Source of the DNA: Streptomyces sp. WM6378 | Lineage (GTDB): Bacteria; Actinomycetota; Actinomycetes; Streptomycetales; Streptomycetaceae | Assembly: GCF_001279695.1 (NCBI RefSeq) | Contig: NZ_LGDD01000307.1 | Location: 30,405-94,404, forward strand | DNA: 64,000 nucleotides | Reading direction: 5' to 3' | Shown: positions 40,017-49,460 of the stretch, one piece after another | Position numbering within the stretch: the first letter of the stretch is position 1 | Layout: the number at the start of each line of letters is the position of its first letter | The notes under the pieces: model-generated | What the model was told of the DNA's origin: nothing | Database searches by the model: none | Seen by the model: the letters and a program-made list of their open reading frames with translations, nothing else | Made by a program: the position numbers and the translations under genes

Positions 40017-40669
40017 CGGACAGCCGCCCCCAGTCTCTTCTCCAGGACGTCCAGCGCGCGGCTCGCGGTGGACTTCACCGTGCCTCGGGAAAGCCCGAGC
40101 GTCTGCGCGATCTGCGCCTCGGTCAGCTCCGACCAGTAGCGCAGTACGAGCACCTCGCGCTGACGCTGCGTCAATTGCCCCATGGCATCAAGGACTTGGC
40201 GGTGTTCCTCGGCGAGCAGCAGCCCCTCGTCCACCGGTGCGCCGGCACCCTGGTGGGGCGGGGTGTAGGCGCGCGAGGTGCGGCGTCTGCGCAGCACGGA
40301 GCGGGCCGCGTTGACCACGGCGGTGCGCAGATACGCCCCCGGGTCCTGGAGCCCGCGCAGCGAGGTGCCGTGGGTGCGGCACAGCGCGGCGAACGCGTCC
40401 TGGACGACGTCCTCGGCGGTGGGCAGATCGTCCACCAGGAAGAGCGCGAGACGCACCATGTCGAGCCGCCGGGCCCCGTACAGCTCGGTCAGCGTGGGCG
40501 GCGGCTCGTCGGCGTACGGCGTGGGGAGTGCCCGCAGATGACGGTCCCGTACGGGCGTGTCACCTGTGCGGGACGGACGACGGTCCCGTACGGACGCGTC
40601 CTCGATCCGGGGCATGCGCGCGAGCAGCCGGGACCACCAGGTCGGCGCTGCGGTTATGGCGTACTGCAT
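40013..40669 (-). CDS. SigE-family (ECF-like) RNA polymerase sigma factor
   Basis: A 218-residue sigma factor. Region 2 spans FLVDDLPTAEDVVQDAFAAL, with LQDPGAYLRTAVVNAARSVLR; region 4 is LTQRQREVLVLRYWSELTEA then LGLSRGTVKSTASRAL. It is the SASP-like SigE family of streptomycetes. The first ~75 residues are a divergent lead containing a tandem 13-residue duplication (DASVRDRR and DTPVRDRH units). The membrane protein gene that follows overlaps by 4 bp. Confidence 0.9.
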   Translation of the reverse strand: MQYAITAAPTWWSRLLARMPRIEDASVRDRRPSRTGDTPVRDRHLRALPTPYADEPPPTLTELYGARRLDMVRLALFLVDDLPTAEDVVQDAFAALCRTHGTSLRGLQDPGAYLRTAVVNAARSVLRRRRTSRAYTPPHQGAGAPVDEGLLLAEEHRQVLDAMGQLTQRQREVLVLRYWSELTEAQIAQTLGLSRGTVKSTASRALDVLEKRLGAAVR

Positions 40670-40747
40670 GGGCCTCGATCCGTGTCCGGGAGGGGCGGGC
40701 GGGCCGTGTTGAGGGGGCCCGCCCGCCCCATGGTGCAACCGCTGCTG

Positions 40748-41092
40748 TTACTTGCCGGCTGCTCCGCTGCCGGGCTTGATCACCTTGGGCGCGGTGTCGG
40801 GGGCTGCGGCGGCCTTGTCCGCGGCGGCCTGCTTGCCCGCCCCGGCGACCTTCGCGGCGCCGTCGGAAGCCGTAGAGCCACCGGACTTGGACACGGCGGC
40901 CGCCGAGCCGCCGGACTTGGACACTGCCGCGGCCGAGTCGCCGCTCGTGGCGACCTTGGGGGCGGCGGGCTTCGGGCCGGAGTCGGCGACGGCCTGCGCG
41001 GCGAAGGCTCCGCCCAACAGCAGTGCGACCCCGGTGACGGCGGCGCCCAGGACCCGGGGGCGGCGGTAGATGCGCTTGGCGTGCGTAGACAT
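40748..41092 (-). CDS. Small exported Ala/Lys/Ser-rich protein
   Basis: A 114-residue protein with a signal peptide (RPRVLGAAVTGVALLLGGAFAAQAVA) followed by a low-complexity exported part. This contains two near-perfect copies of SAAAVSKSGG and several Ala/Lys blocks, with no cysteine. It lies directly upstream of the SigE-family gene in the same direction, so it may be part of its regulon. No family is recognised. Confidence 0.65.
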   Translation of the reverse strand: MSTHAKRIYRRPRVLGAAVTGVALLLGGAFAAQAVADSGPKPAAPKVATSGDSAAAVSKSGGSAAAVSKSGGSTASDGAAKVAGAGKQAAADKAAAAPDTAPKVIKPGSGAAGK

Positions 41093-41323
41093 GGACTCTC
41101 CGAGGAGTGAGGAAACACGGTCTGGAACAGCTGGTGAAGGGCGCCTTCAACCCACCAGACGTGCGGCGACCCCCGAGGTTGCGACCTCGTCCGAGAAACT
41201 TTTCGCCACCGGCCCGCGCTTCGAAGCATCGAGGGAGTGACCCGCTGTCCCGCGCACTCGGCCCGCCGCCCGGGCCGCCGGATCCCCTGCCGTGGGCGAT
41301 CTCCCCCAACTAGGCTGCGGGGC

Positions 41324-41677
41324 ATGGAGATTCTGGGCACCACGCTGCGCATCTGCGTCGACGACCTGGACAGCGCGATCGTCTTCTACGAGCGCGTCAC
41401 CGGCAGTCAGGCGCTCCGCTTCGACCGCGGGGGCGTGTCCGTCGCCGCCGTCGGCGCCTTCCTGCTGATGAGCGGGCCCGAGGCGGAACTCGACGTGCTG
41501 CGGAAGGTGGCGGCGACGGTGGCCGTCAAGGACGTCGACGACGCCCACACCACCCTCACCGCGGCCGGCGCCCGCATCATCGCGGGCCCGGTCGCGACGC
41601 CGGCGGGCCGCAATCTGATCGCGGTCCACCCCGACGGCTCGGTCTTCGAGTACGTCGACCGCAAACCGGCGTACTGA
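41324..41677 (+). CDS. VOC-fold protein
   Basis: A 117-residue single-domain VOC protein: TTLRICVDDLDSAIVFYERV at the N-terminus, then VAATVAVKDVDDAHTTLTAAG and NLIAVHPDGSVFEYVDRKP. Several metal-ligand positions are weakly conserved (no His in the first strand), so binding of a drug or metabolite rather than metal catalysis is possible. The ATG at 41324 is used. It converges with the M48 protease gene. Confidence 0.82.
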   Translation: MEILGTTLRICVDDLDSAIVFYERVTGSQALRFDRGGVSVAAVGAFLLMSGPEAELDVLRKVAATVAVKDVDDAHTTLTAAGARIIAGPVATPAGRNLIAVHPDGSVFEYVDRKPAY

Positions 41678-41727
41678 ACCGCAGACCCGGCTCGGACACA
41701 GCCCGGGCGCGGTTCGGACGCGGGTTC

Positions 41728-43035
41728 TCAGCCCGCCGGGTCGCGGATGACCGCGTGGGCCACCGTCTCGCGGGCCGGGGCGAGTTCGGCGGCGATCGCG
41801 GCGGCCGCCTCCGGGTCGATGACGACGGCCGCCGCCGCGGGCTCCCCCGCCTCGATGAGGTGGCGGCGCAAGTGGGTCGGCGGATGCGTGGCGTCGACGC
41901 TGTGGCCGCGCAGCGCGGCGACGCGGCGCAGCCGCTCGTACTCGCGCTCGGGCACGGTTGCCGCGCGCTCGGCGCTGCGTTCCCACAGCCCGTCGGCCGC
42001 CGCCCGCGGCTGGGCGCCGCCGATCCTGGTCTGCGCCCGCACGGACTCCGTACGCAGCGCGGACTCGACCGAGTCGCCGATGAGCAGCCGGTCCATCAGG
42101 CCTGCGGCCGCCGCGGCGGAGCCGACCCGTACCGCGGCGCGGTCGGCGAAGTATTCGGCGCGCTGCTTGTCCCGCAGGGTGAGCCGCTCCAGGAGCAGGG
42201 TCACCGCGTACACGGCCCAGCGCGGCACGTCCATCAGCAGATCGGTGAGCATCTCGGGGATCGTCCGGCGCCGGTGCGGGGTGCGGACCGGGGTCAGGAA
42301 GTAGAGCCAGGTGTGCAGCGATGCCAGGGCGGTGCCGATGAGGCGGCCACGCCGCTGGTCGCCGTTGGCGTAGTGGCCGAGTTCGTGGCCGAGCAGCGCG
42401 ACGCGCTCCTGCTGGTCGAGCACCTCCCACAGCCCGAGGCCGATGTGCAGCACCCGCCGGCTCTTGAGGCCGAAGGTGGCGACGGAGGCGTTGAAGTCCG
42501 CGTCGACGGTCACGGCGTCCACGCCGTGCGTCCCCACCGCTGAGGCCACCTCGTCGACCAGCGCGTACAGGCGCGGCGCGTCCGCCCTGCGCAGCACCGG
42601 CCCGTCGTGGCGCAGCCTGCCGAACCGCGGCCGCAGCACGACGGCGGCCACCAGCAGGATCGCCCCGATGAGGGGCTGCACCACCGTGTTCCAGCCGAGC
42701 ACGACAAGCAGGATGCCGCCGACGGCCAGCACCGCCGTGACCGCGTGCACGGCCACTGCCACGACGCGGGCGAGCGTCCCCGAGCGGTCCCCTCCCTTGG
42801 CGGCGTCCGGGTCGGCGAGCAGCTCGGCGTGCAGTTGCTCGCCGTAGCGGTGGGCGAGTCGGCGCTGCTTCGCCTCGAAGCGGCCGCGGACCGGCTCCGC
42901 ACCGCCCGGGTCGACGTTCCAGTCGCAGGCGGCGCACCACGCGACGAAGCGCTCGTCGTACGGCGTGTCCGCCCCGCACTGCGGGCATGACTGTGCCTTC
43001 GACTGCCCTGCGGCAGCCGTGAGTTGACCCCTCAC
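41728..43035 (-). CDS. M48-family membrane metalloprotease with zinc-ribbon N-terminus
   Basis: A 435-residue HtpX-like protease. The N-terminus has CPQCG...CAACDW, a zinc ribbon. Two membrane helices (AVTAVLAVGGILLVVLGW; LIGAILLVAAVVL) follow, then the catalytic domain with ALLGHELGHYANGD (HExxH-type HELGH) and the third-ligand region EYFADRAAVRVG. Such enzymes degrade membrane proteins or cleave exported peptides. GTG 43035 was chosen because GGGGAGGGG precedes it; an in-frame ATG at 43092 would add 19 non-conserved residues. Confidence 0.92.
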   Translation of the reverse strand: MRGQLTAAAGQSKAQSCPQCGADTPYDERFVAWCAACDWNVDPGGAEPVRGRFEAKQRRLAHRYGEQLHAELLADPDAAKGGDRSGTLARVVAVAVHAVTAVLAVGGILLVVLGWNTVVQPLIGAILLVAAVVLRPRFGRLRHDGPVLRRADAPRLYALVDEVASAVGTHGVDAVTVDADFNASVATFGLKSRRVLHIGLGLWEVLDQQERVALLGHELGHYANGDQRRGRLIGTALASLHTWLYFLTPVRTPHRRRTIPEMLTDLLMDVPRWAVYAVTLLLERLTLRDKQRAEYFADRAAVRVGSAAAAAGLMDRLLIGDSVESALRTESVRAQTRIGGAQPRAAADGLWERSAERAATVPEREYERLRRVAALRGHSVDATHPPTHLRRHLIEAGEPAAAAVVIDPEAAAAIAAELAPARETVAHAVIRDPAG

Positions 43036-43108
43036 TGAAGTGTGCCCCTCCCCTGCGGCCCCTCCCCAGGGGCCGTCCAAGCAATGGCGCACTATATCGG
43101 GTTCTCCC

Positions 43109-45076
43109 TTACTCCCCCGGGCGCATCCGGTAGTCGTACTGGTCCGGGAGCGGAGCGTCGGTGAGGCGGGTCCACACCTCGTTCAGGGTTTCCGCTCCCT
43201 CGCGCAGGTCGGCGACCTCGAAGCCCGCTTCGAAGAGCGCGCGGGCGGCGTCCGGCTCGCCCTCCGCGAGGAGGAGCTGGGCCTCGACGAGCCGGAAGCG
43301 GCCGCGCTCGCGGACGGCGGGGCGCAGCCGGTCCCATATCCCCCGGGCCTGCGCCGGGCGGTCGGCGGTGAGCAGTGCCTCGATCGCCTCGCGGCCGAGC
43401 GCGGCGTCGGCCGCCGTCCACGGCTCTCCGTCCCTGCGCTCCTCGCAGAAGTCGTCGTACGCCTCGGCGTAGCGGTCGGCTGCGCGGCTCGCGTGTCCGG
43501 ACAGCTGGTCGGCGACGGCGAGGCAGCGCAGCAGCGGCCAGCGGGACGGGGCGAGCGGCAGGCCGCGCTCCCAACTGCGGACGGCCTGGGCATGGTCGCC
43601 CGCGTGCCACTGGGCGACGCCGAGGTGGTACTCGGTGAGCGGGTCGGCCGATGCCGTCTCCAGCATGTCCCGCCAGGGCGGGGCGACGAGCGTGGGGCCG
43701 GGCGGGGTCACCTTGCACGGCTCCGGGAGCACCCCGTTGTGCAGCAACTCCAGCCAGGGGCACTGTTCCTGAGTGAGCGTCAGCTCGGAGAACGGGGTGC
43801 CGGGCAGCTTCGCCCCCGTACGCAGGACTTCGAGGGCGCCCCAGCCCGATCCGGTGGCCAGGCGCTCGCCGGGCTCGGCGTCGGCGAACGGGCGCCAGGC
43901 GGCGTACGCCTCCTCCACGGTGGCGCGCGGCAGGGCCCGCTCCAGGCTGCCCTCGGTTTCGGCTCGGGCGGCCGCCCAGTCGGCGCCGTGCACCAGCGCC
44001 CGGTCGGCGGACAGCGGCCCGTACGCCTCCAGCCAGGCGAACTCGCCGCCCGGTTCGAGCGGCACGTGCTCCAACTGGGTGCGGGCGAGGCCCGCCTGTA
44101 TCTCGGCGTACCCGACGGTCCCCGGCTCGGTCAGCCACTCCTGCCAGCGGCGGCCGCCGCGCCCCGAGCCCCACAGGAACAGCTTGCGGCCGCGCAGGGT
44201 GTCCGTGGACGTCTGCACGAGGCCCTGGCCGCTCTCGTCGAGGGAGGCGATCCAGCGGCGCGCGCCGTCGGGGACCTCGTAGAAGTAGTCGGCGGGGTAC
44301 TCGCTGCGCAGCGGGTACGTGCGGTCGGTGCCGTCCCACGCGGGCACGGGGACCCGGCGCAGAGTGTGTTCGTACCCGAAGTGCCAGGCCTCGTCGGCCG
44401 GGGCGAGCACCCGGGTGCGCTCGCCCTCCTCCACGGCGATGTTGGACCACCAGTAGACGGGCGCCGGCTTCTCGTGCGGATTGCGGATGCGGACGCCCAC
44501 GTACAGGAAGTCGGAGCCGTCGGGGAGCCAGAGGTCGACCTGGAAGGGGAGGTCGCGCAGCCGCTCCCACTCCCACAGGCGGACCATCTCGCCGCCGTCC
44601 GGGGCGGGGACGAGGGCCGCGTGGACGGGGGCGCAGGACAGGGTGGTGTGGCCGGTGGCGCCTATGTTCCACTCGATGCCGCCGGAGAACCAGGCGCCGT
44701 TGAGCGCGAAGTCGGCGGGCTGGAACACCGGGTTGGTGTAGAGCAGTTCGCGGCCGGTCGGCTTGTGGAACAGGGAGTGGACTCGGCCGCCGAGACCCGG
44801 CAGCACGGTGGCGCGCAGCCGGTCGTTCTCGATCACGATCGTGTCCAGCTCGACCGGGCCCCGCGCCCGCCCGTAGCCGTCGAGGACCCGCACGGGCAGC
44901 AGGGTCTCCAACGGCTCGTACCCGATCTGGCGGGCCATGTCCCGGGGCAGGCCTTCGCGGGCCCGCTCGTCGAGCCGGTGCGTCTCGTCGCGCGGCCGCA
45001 GCGCGGGCAGGGGGTTCGGCTCGCCCAACGGGGCGCCGGGCAGGGTCAGTACGGCACGTCGCACGGTCGTGGCCAA
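43109..45076 (-). CDS. DUF5107 protein with aldose-epimerase-like and TPR-like parts
   Basis: A ~655-residue cytosolic protein. The first ~320 residues are a beta-sandwich DUF5107 domain (ENDRLRATVLPGLGGRVHSL; FSGGIEWNIGATGHTTLSC), resembling galactose-mutarotase folds. The second half is helical and TPR-like (LTEYHLGVAQWHAGDHAQAV; EAIEALLTADRPAQARGIWD). Proteins of this design are thought to act on carbohydrates, but no activity is established. TTG 45076, preceded by GTGAGG, is the preferred start; GTG 45064 is possible. Confidence 0.85.
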   Translation of the reverse strand: MATTVRRAVLTLPGAPLGEPNPLPALRPRDETHRLDERAREGLPRDMARQIGYEPLETLLPVRVLDGYGRARGPVELDTIVIENDRLRATVLPGLGGRVHSLFHKPTGRELLYTNPVFQPADFALNGAWFSGGIEWNIGATGHTTLSCAPVHAALVPAPDGGEMVRLWEWERLRDLPFQVDLWLPDGSDFLYVGVRIRNPHEKPAPVYWWSNIAVEEGERTRVLAPADEAWHFGYEHTLRRVPVPAWDGTDRTYPLRSEYPADYFYEVPDGARRWIASLDESGQGLVQTSTDTLRGRKLFLWGSGRGGRRWQEWLTEPGTVGYAEIQAGLARTQLEHVPLEPGGEFAWLEAYGPLSADRALVHGADWAAARAETEGSLERALPRATVEEAYAAWRPFADAEPGERLATGSGWGALEVLRTGAKLPGTPFSELTLTQEQCPWLELLHNGVLPEPCKVTPPGPTLVAPPWRDMLETASADPLTEYHLGVAQWHAGDHAQAVRSWERGLPLAPSRWPLLRCLAVADQLSGHASRAADRYAEAYDDFCEERRDGEPWTAADAALGREAIEALLTADRPAQARGIWDRLRPAVRERGRFRLVEAQLLLAEGEPDAARALFEAGFEVADLREGAETLNEVWTRLTDAPLPDQYDYRMRPGE

Positions 45077-45370
45077 GGCAACCTCACTCCCTCGTACGGG
45101 GCTCCGGCAGCCCTTTCGGCCGATTCCCCCGATGACCATGGAACACCGCGCCACTGACAACGGCCAGGGGACCCCCGCTCAGGATTGCGCAAAGGCGCCC
45201 ACGACGAGCTCGGCGAGCAGGACGCGGGGCATCGTTGTGGACGGGGGCCGGGGCTTCAAGGGATGGCTGGGGGCTTCCCCGTATATCGGTCGACACGTTC
45301 CGGCCGGTGGGCGACCATCTACCCGCAGCGGGCACCCGATGCGACACGCAGTGCGGAAGGACAGCAGGAC

Positions 45371-45712
45371 ATGAGCGAGCAGCACACCTACCGGGTCATC
45401 GTGCGCGGTGTGTGGGACGGGCTGAGCGAGGATTCGCGCACGAGGCTGCTCGCCGAGGTCGACGACCACGGCCTGACCGCGATGACCTTCACCGAGGAGG
45501 GCTCGCTCACCTACGACCGGGCCCTGAAGCACTTCTCGTGGCGCTACACCGTCGTCTCGGACGCCGCCGACGGCGAGGAGATGGCCGCGGCGATCGCCGA
45601 GGACAGGGCGGAGTCCGCGCTGGGGGCGCTGGGCCATGGGTACCGCGATCTGCGCTCGACGGTGACCGACCTCGACACGATGAAGATCAATTACAAGGGT
45701 GGGCGACGCTAG
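45371..45712 (+). CDS. DUF6204-family protein
   Basis: A 113-residue soluble protein, a common streptomycete orphan family. It begins YRVIVRGVWDGLSEDSRTRL, has LTAMTFTEEGSLTYDRALKH and ends RDLRSTVTDLDTMKINYKGG. It has an alpha/beta composition with no membrane segment. The start at 45371 follows AAGGACAG. It stands alone between the DUF5107 gene and a methyltransferase. The function is not known. Confidence 0.82.
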   Translation: MSEQHTYRVIVRGVWDGLSEDSRTRLLAEVDDHGLTAMTFTEEGSLTYDRALKHFSWRYTVVSDAADGEEMAAAIAEDRAESALGALGHGYRDLRSTVTDLDTMKINYKGGRR

Positions 45713-45776
45713 GCGGAGTCCGGCAGGCCCTGCCGGGGGTCAGAGGCGCGAAGAGGAGCGGCTAGGGTTCTCGGCC

Positions 45777-46709
45777 GTGCCCCACCTTGAGATATCCGAC
45801 CTGATCACCGACACGGATCCGGCCGGCGGAGCCCGGCTCCCGGTCAGCCGGGCCGCCGTCGTGCGGCGGCTCGTCGAGAATGGTGACCGGCGCGCGGCCC
45901 GTATCGTCGCCGCGCTGCCGGCCGGCCCGGACGGCGTTCTCGACCCGGTCGCCGTGGACCGGCTGATGGTCGGCGTGCACACCGAACTTCAACGGCTCAG
46001 CGAGGAACTGCGCATCGGCGAGCGCTTGGCGCACGTCCTTGGCCCGCTGTTCACCGCCATCCGCGCGAGCGGTCATGCCGGGCCGTTGCGGCTGGTCGAC
46101 GTCGGCTGCGGGCTCGGCTATCTCGTCCGCTGGCTCGCGGCCACCGGCGCGCTCGGCCCGGACGTCGAACTCGTCGGGGTCGACCTCGACGCCGCCCTGG
46201 TCAACGAAGCCGACCGGCTGGCCCGGGCCGAAGGGCTGGCCTGCCGCTTCGTCCACGGCAACGCCTTCGACCTGCCGGAAGCCGCCACCGTGTTCGTCTC
46301 CACCGGTGTGCTGCACCACTTCCGCGGCCCGGCCCTCGCGGAGTTCTTCCGGGCGCAGGCGGCCTCACCGGCGCTCGCCTTCTGCCACTACGACATCGCC
46401 GCCACCCGGCTCGCGCCCATCGGCGCCTGGGTCTTCCACCGCGCCCGGATGCGTCACCCGCTGGGCCGCCACGACGGCGTCGCCTCGGCACTGCGCGCCC
46501 ACGACGACGCGACGCTCCTGCGCGCCGCGTCCGTCCCCGGCATCCGCCCGTTGCTGTACGAGCCGAGGGGCATGGCGAACCCGTTCTGCACGACGCTTCG
46601 CCCGGTTCTCGGTGTCCGCCCGCAGTTGGAAGCACCCCTGCGGCTGGCCCTCGGCCGCGCCTCGCGCAGGCTCGTGGGCCCCGAACAGCTCGCCGGGGCC
46701 GCGCGATGA
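45777..46709 (+). CDS. Class I SAM-dependent methyltransferase
   Basis: A 310-residue methyltransferase. SAM motif I is RLVDVGCGLGYLVRWLAA; motif II is LVGVDLDAALVNEA; VSTGVLHHFRGPALAEFFRA completes the core. A helical N-terminal region (~100 residues) may bind substrate. The GTG at 45777 is used. It overlaps the next membrane-protein gene by ATGA, so the two are likely co-translated. The acceptor is unknown; linkage to a membrane protein suggests a lipid. Confidence 0.88.
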   Translation: MPHLEISDLITDTDPAGGARLPVSRAAVVRRLVENGDRRAARIVAALPAGPDGVLDPVAVDRLMVGVHTELQRLSEELRIGERLAHVLGPLFTAIRASGHAGPLRLVDVGCGLGYLVRWLAATGALGPDVELVGVDLDAALVNEADRLARAEGLACRFVHGNAFDLPEAATVFVSTGVLHHFRGPALAEFFRAQAASPALAFCHYDIAATRLAPIGAWVFHRARMRHPLGRHDGVASALRAHDDATLLRAASVPGIRPLLYEPRGMANPFCTTLRPVLGVRPQLEAPLRLALGRASRRLVGPEQLAGAAR

Positions 46710-47269
46710 ACCCGGCCCCGCCGCTGGCCGCGCTCGGCCTGATCGACGCGGCGTTCAGCGGTTTCCGCGCCTTCGCCGGACGGGACGCCAGGATCCGCAA
46801 GGGCCGTGCCGTCGCCCGTGCGGCGGTGCGCGGCCTGGCCGTGGGCGCCGCCCTGCTGCTCGCGCCCGTGCTCATGGCCCTCGGCGTGCTGCTGAGCGCC
46901 GACGACCGGGCCCGCACCTATGCCGCCCTCACCGACGGCGGCACCGGCTTCCTCGTCCCGCTCATGTTCTACGCCGCCATGGTCGCCCTCTCCCTCGCGG
47001 CGTACTTCGTCCTGCCGTTCCGAGCCAGCACGCTCGCCATGGTCATGGGCCTGGGACCACTGACTCTGGTACGCCCGCTCGTCGTGGGCCTCGCCTGCCT
47101 GAACGCCCTTGCCGACGGCGGCTGGCCCGCCCTCCTCGTGGGAACGCTCGCGGGCGCCGCCGTCCTGTGCGTGGAGCCGCTGGTACACCGCCGCTGGTAC
47201 GCCGGGCTGCCGCTCTCCGAGCCCCTGGGGCAGGCCGCTCCAGCCGAGCCAGTGCCTCAACTCGATTGA
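46706..47269 (+). CDS. Polytopic membrane protein coupled to the methyltransferase
   Basis: A 187-residue protein with about four or five hydrophobic helices (VGAALLLAPVLMALGVLL; LVPLMFYAAMVALSLAAYFV; VRPLVVGLACLNALA; PALLVGTLAGAAVLCVEPL). A basic stretch (DARIRKGRAVARAAVRG) precedes the first. The ATGA overlap with the methyltransferase gene suggests joint function, for example positioning a lipid substrate. No named family is recognised. Confidence 0.8.
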   Translation: MNPAPPLAALGLIDAAFSGFRAFAGRDARIRKGRAVARAAVRGLAVGAALLLAPVLMALGVLLSADDRARTYAALTDGGTGFLVPLMFYAAMVALSLAAYFVLPFRASTLAMVMGLGPLTLVRPLVVGLACLNALADGGWPALLVGTLAGAAVLCVEPLVHRRWYAGLPLSEPLGQAAPAEPVPQLD

Positions 47270-47345
47270 TCGACCTGCCGGTTGATCGACTGATCAGCCC
47301 GGGATGTGATCGATCCGCGTCGCCGTCGCCCGCCTCGGGCCGGGC

Positions 47346-47783
47346 TCACCCGGGGCGCTGGTCGCCCTGCGGGTCGTGCAGGGAGGGGGCGTAGGAGATC
47401 CCGACGATCAAGCCGTCCGCCGTGAGGAGTCTGGCCACCGTCTGGCCCCACGGCTCGGTGCGGGCCTGGTGCACCAGCTCGAAGCCCGCGCGCTGAAGCT
47501 CGGCACCGGCGGCTGTGACGGCTTCCGCGTTCGCCACCTCGAACTCGATCGATGCCTGCGGGACCACCCGGTCGGCGGGCCACTGGGCCGTGCCGAAGCA
47601 TGCCTCGGCCGCCTGCGAGAGCGGCCACAGGCCGAAGTGCTTGCTGCCTGGGACGTTCCCGCTGGAGTAGTAGCCGTTGGCTTCCCCCTCCAGGGGGAGG
47701 CCAAGAGCCTCGATGAACAGCTTGCGGCTGAGCGGCGGGTCGGCGACGACCGCCGCCACGCTCGTGATGAAGAGAACGTCCAT
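47346..47783 (-). CDS. VOC-fold protein
   Basis: A 145-residue single-domain VOC protein: MDVLFITSVAAVVADPPLSR at the start, then SKHFGLWPLSQAAEACFGT, and FELVHQARTEPWGQTVARLL near the end. Metal ligands may be His in KHFGLW and Glu in FELVHQ. Many relatives have unknown substrates. The ATG at 47783 has GGGAG 11 nt upstream. It lies between a rightward and a leftward group of unrelated genes. Confidence 0.8.
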   Translation of the reverse strand: MDVLFITSVAAVVADPPLSRKLFIEALGLPLEGEANGYYSSGNVPGSKHFGLWPLSQAAEACFGTAQWPADRVVPQASIEFEVANAEAVTAAGAELQRAGFELVHQARTEPWGQTVARLLTADGLIVGISYAPSLHDPQGDQRPG

Positions 47784-47936
47784 GCCGGTGGTGACACTCC
47801 CTGCTGCGACTGGATGGTGACGCGGCCGGACGAGTTCGCCGCGCGTCGGCGGCCGTTGGCCGTGGGCGAGACGGTGTTGCGTTGCGCCGGCCCGGGCCTC
47901 GGTTCGCGTCGGGGCAGGCTCCTGCGCCATGGCAGC

Positions 47937-48263
47937 TCACCGCTTGGGACATCGCTCCGTCTTCTTCACCACGCTGACGCTCACCCGGATGTGCTCCGCG
48001 AGGGGCGCGCCGGCGGCCGGGCTCTGGGCGCAGACCTTCCAGTTGAAGGGCCACAGCACCGTGCGGTGTCCACCGCCGATGTCCCGCACGTCCAGCTTGG
48101 TTCTCATGCCCAGCTCGTTGAAGACGTGGATCAGGCCCTTCCCCACGAACGCCTGCATCGGTGGCGGGGCCGCCACCCCTTCGGCCAGGGCGGTGCCCGT
48201 CGTGGCCGCCGTCACCAGGAACAGGGCCGCCGTCACCGTCGCGGCGCGGGCCCGCACGCGCAT
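47937..48263 (-). CDS. Secreted PASTA-domain protein
   Basis: A 108-residue exported protein: signal peptide ATVTAALFLVTAATTGTALA, then one PASTA-like domain (MQAFVGKGLIHVFNELGM to SPAAGAPLAEHIRVSVSVVK). PASTA domains bind peptidoglycan fragments and beta-lactams; a stand-alone secreted module of this kind may act as a decoy or anchor. Its start shares one base with the stop of the LapA-domain gene. Confidence 0.8.
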   Translation of the reverse strand: MRVRARAATVTAALFLVTAATTGTALAEGVAAPPPMQAFVGKGLIHVFNELGMRTKLDVRDIGGGHRTVLWPFNWKVCAQSPAAGAPLAEHIRVSVSVVKKTERCPKR

Positions 48264-48508
48264 CACCTGCCGCTCCGTCGCTTCATGAAGTAGCCGCCGC
48301 AGCACAGCCCCACCACGAACACCGCGAGCAGCGCCAAGTACAGCGGCATCGAGACCTCGGGGATCAGCAGGCGGATCTTGACCTGGCGGGTGTTCTCGAA
48401 GATGAAGACGAGTGCCAGGACGGTGAGGGCGAGGATCGCGATCCTGGCCGGTGTGAAAGCGCCGCCCGCCCTGCCCTTCGCCCTGCTCGACGCGTCCTTG
48501 GGGCTCAT
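48263..48508 (-). CDS. LapA-domain (DUF1049) membrane protein
   Basis: An 81-residue protein with two membrane helices (TPARIAILALTVLALVFIFE; PLYLALLAVFVVGLCCGGYF), the second ending in basic FMKRRSGR. NTRQVKIRLLIPEVSMPLYL between them is the lipopolysaccharide-assembly LapA (YciS-like) signature. Actinobacterial members have no LPS to assemble and are of unknown role. It is co-translated with the PASTA gene. Confidence 0.85.
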   Translation of the reverse strand: MSPKDASSRAKGRAGGAFTPARIAILALTVLALVFIFENTRQVKIRLLIPEVSMPLYLALLAVFVVGLCCGGYFMKRRSGR

Positions 48509-48625
48509 CAGCCGGCCCTTTCCGCTGGTGCTGCCGTCGCTCCCTTCCGCCCAGGTTGACGGATGCGCGGCCACGGGGTGCGGTGGGGCGGGCCGTACGG
48601 GTGAGCACATCCAGCCCTGAGCCTC

Positions 48626-48638
48626 CTTGTCAGACAAG
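48626..48638. promoter_or_regulatory. 13-bp palindromic GntR operator candidate upstream of gntR
   Basis: CTTGTCAGACAAG is a perfect palindrome around a central A, 48 bp before the GntR start. Its 11-bp core TTGTCAGACAA recurs in the first codons of the adenosine deaminase gene. GntR-family operators of this form (TGTC...GACA) are well known, so autoregulation is likely. Confidence 0.8.
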
Positions 48639-48685
48639 TAACCGTAGGGTCATGCTGGGGCTCCGGCATACGGAGGGGCAGGTCC

Positions 48686-49417
48686 ATGGCCATGAACGGG
48701 CAGCAGCGCAGGCCGGTCGTCGCGCTGTACGAGCGGATCGCGGACGCGATCCACGACGGCACCTATCCCCCGGGTTCCACCCTGCCCTCGGAGCCCAAGC
48801 TCGCGGGCGAGCTCGGGGTGAGCCGCCCCGCGCTGCGCGAGGCGCTGCTCCTGCTCCAGGAGGACGGGCTGCTCTCGGTACGGCGCGGGGTGGGCCGGAC
48901 CGTGAACGACCGGCCGCCCCGGCGCGGCTTCGAACAGCTCCAGCCGCTCGACGAGCTCCTCGGCCCGGTCCGGGTGAAGGCCCTGCTGCGCAGCCGCGAG
49001 GAGCCCACCGACTTCACCACCCAGCACCTGCTCGCGCCCGCCGGGTCCGAGCTGCGGTTCTGGGAGTCCGTGCTGGTCGGGGAGTCGCTCGCGGTCGCCC
49101 TCAGCCATGAGTGGGCGGCGCCCGTGGACGTCCTGGAGAAGCTGCACCCCGCGTTCGGCGAGGCCCTGTCCGCCGAGCCCGCCGTCTCGATGCTCACCGT
49201 CCTCGCCGGGGCCTCGCGGGGCGTCCCTCTCACCGCGCACAGCGGGATCAGCGCGACGCTGCTCGGCCGGCGCAGGGGCGAGCAGCTGGACCGTCCGGCG
49301 GACACCCCGGCCGTGCTGATCACCCAGGTCGTGCGGGTCGACGGCACCCCGGTCATGGCCGCCAAGCACATGCTGCCGACGGGCGCACCCGCACTGGCGG
49401 TGCTCCAGTCCTGCTAG
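48686..49417 (+). CDS. GntR-family (UTRA) transcriptional regulator
   Basis: A 243-residue regulator. The N-terminal winged helix-turn-helix is [20 protein letters not shown] to [29 protein letters not shown] closing the wing. A UTRA/HutC-like ligand domain follows ([39 protein letters not shown]). It sits 43 bp before the adenosine deaminase gene in the same direction. Matching operator sites before both genes suggest it controls the deaminase and itself. A purine nucleoside or its product is a possible ligand. Confidence 0.93.
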   Translation: MAMNGQQRRPVVALYERIADAIHDGTYPPGSTLPSEPKLAGELGVSRPALREALLLLQEDGLLSVRRGVGRTVNDRPPRRGFEQLQPLDELLGPVRVKALLRSREEPTDFTTQHLLAPAGSELRFWESVLVGESLAVALSHEWAAPVDVLEKLHPAFGEALSAEPAVSMLTVLAGASRGVPLTAHSGISATLLGRRRGEQLDRPADTPAVLITQVVRVDGTPVMAAKHMLPTGAPALAVLQSC

Positions 49418-49460
49418 CACCCCGCAGGACACGGGCGCGACACCTGTACACTCCCGCCTC

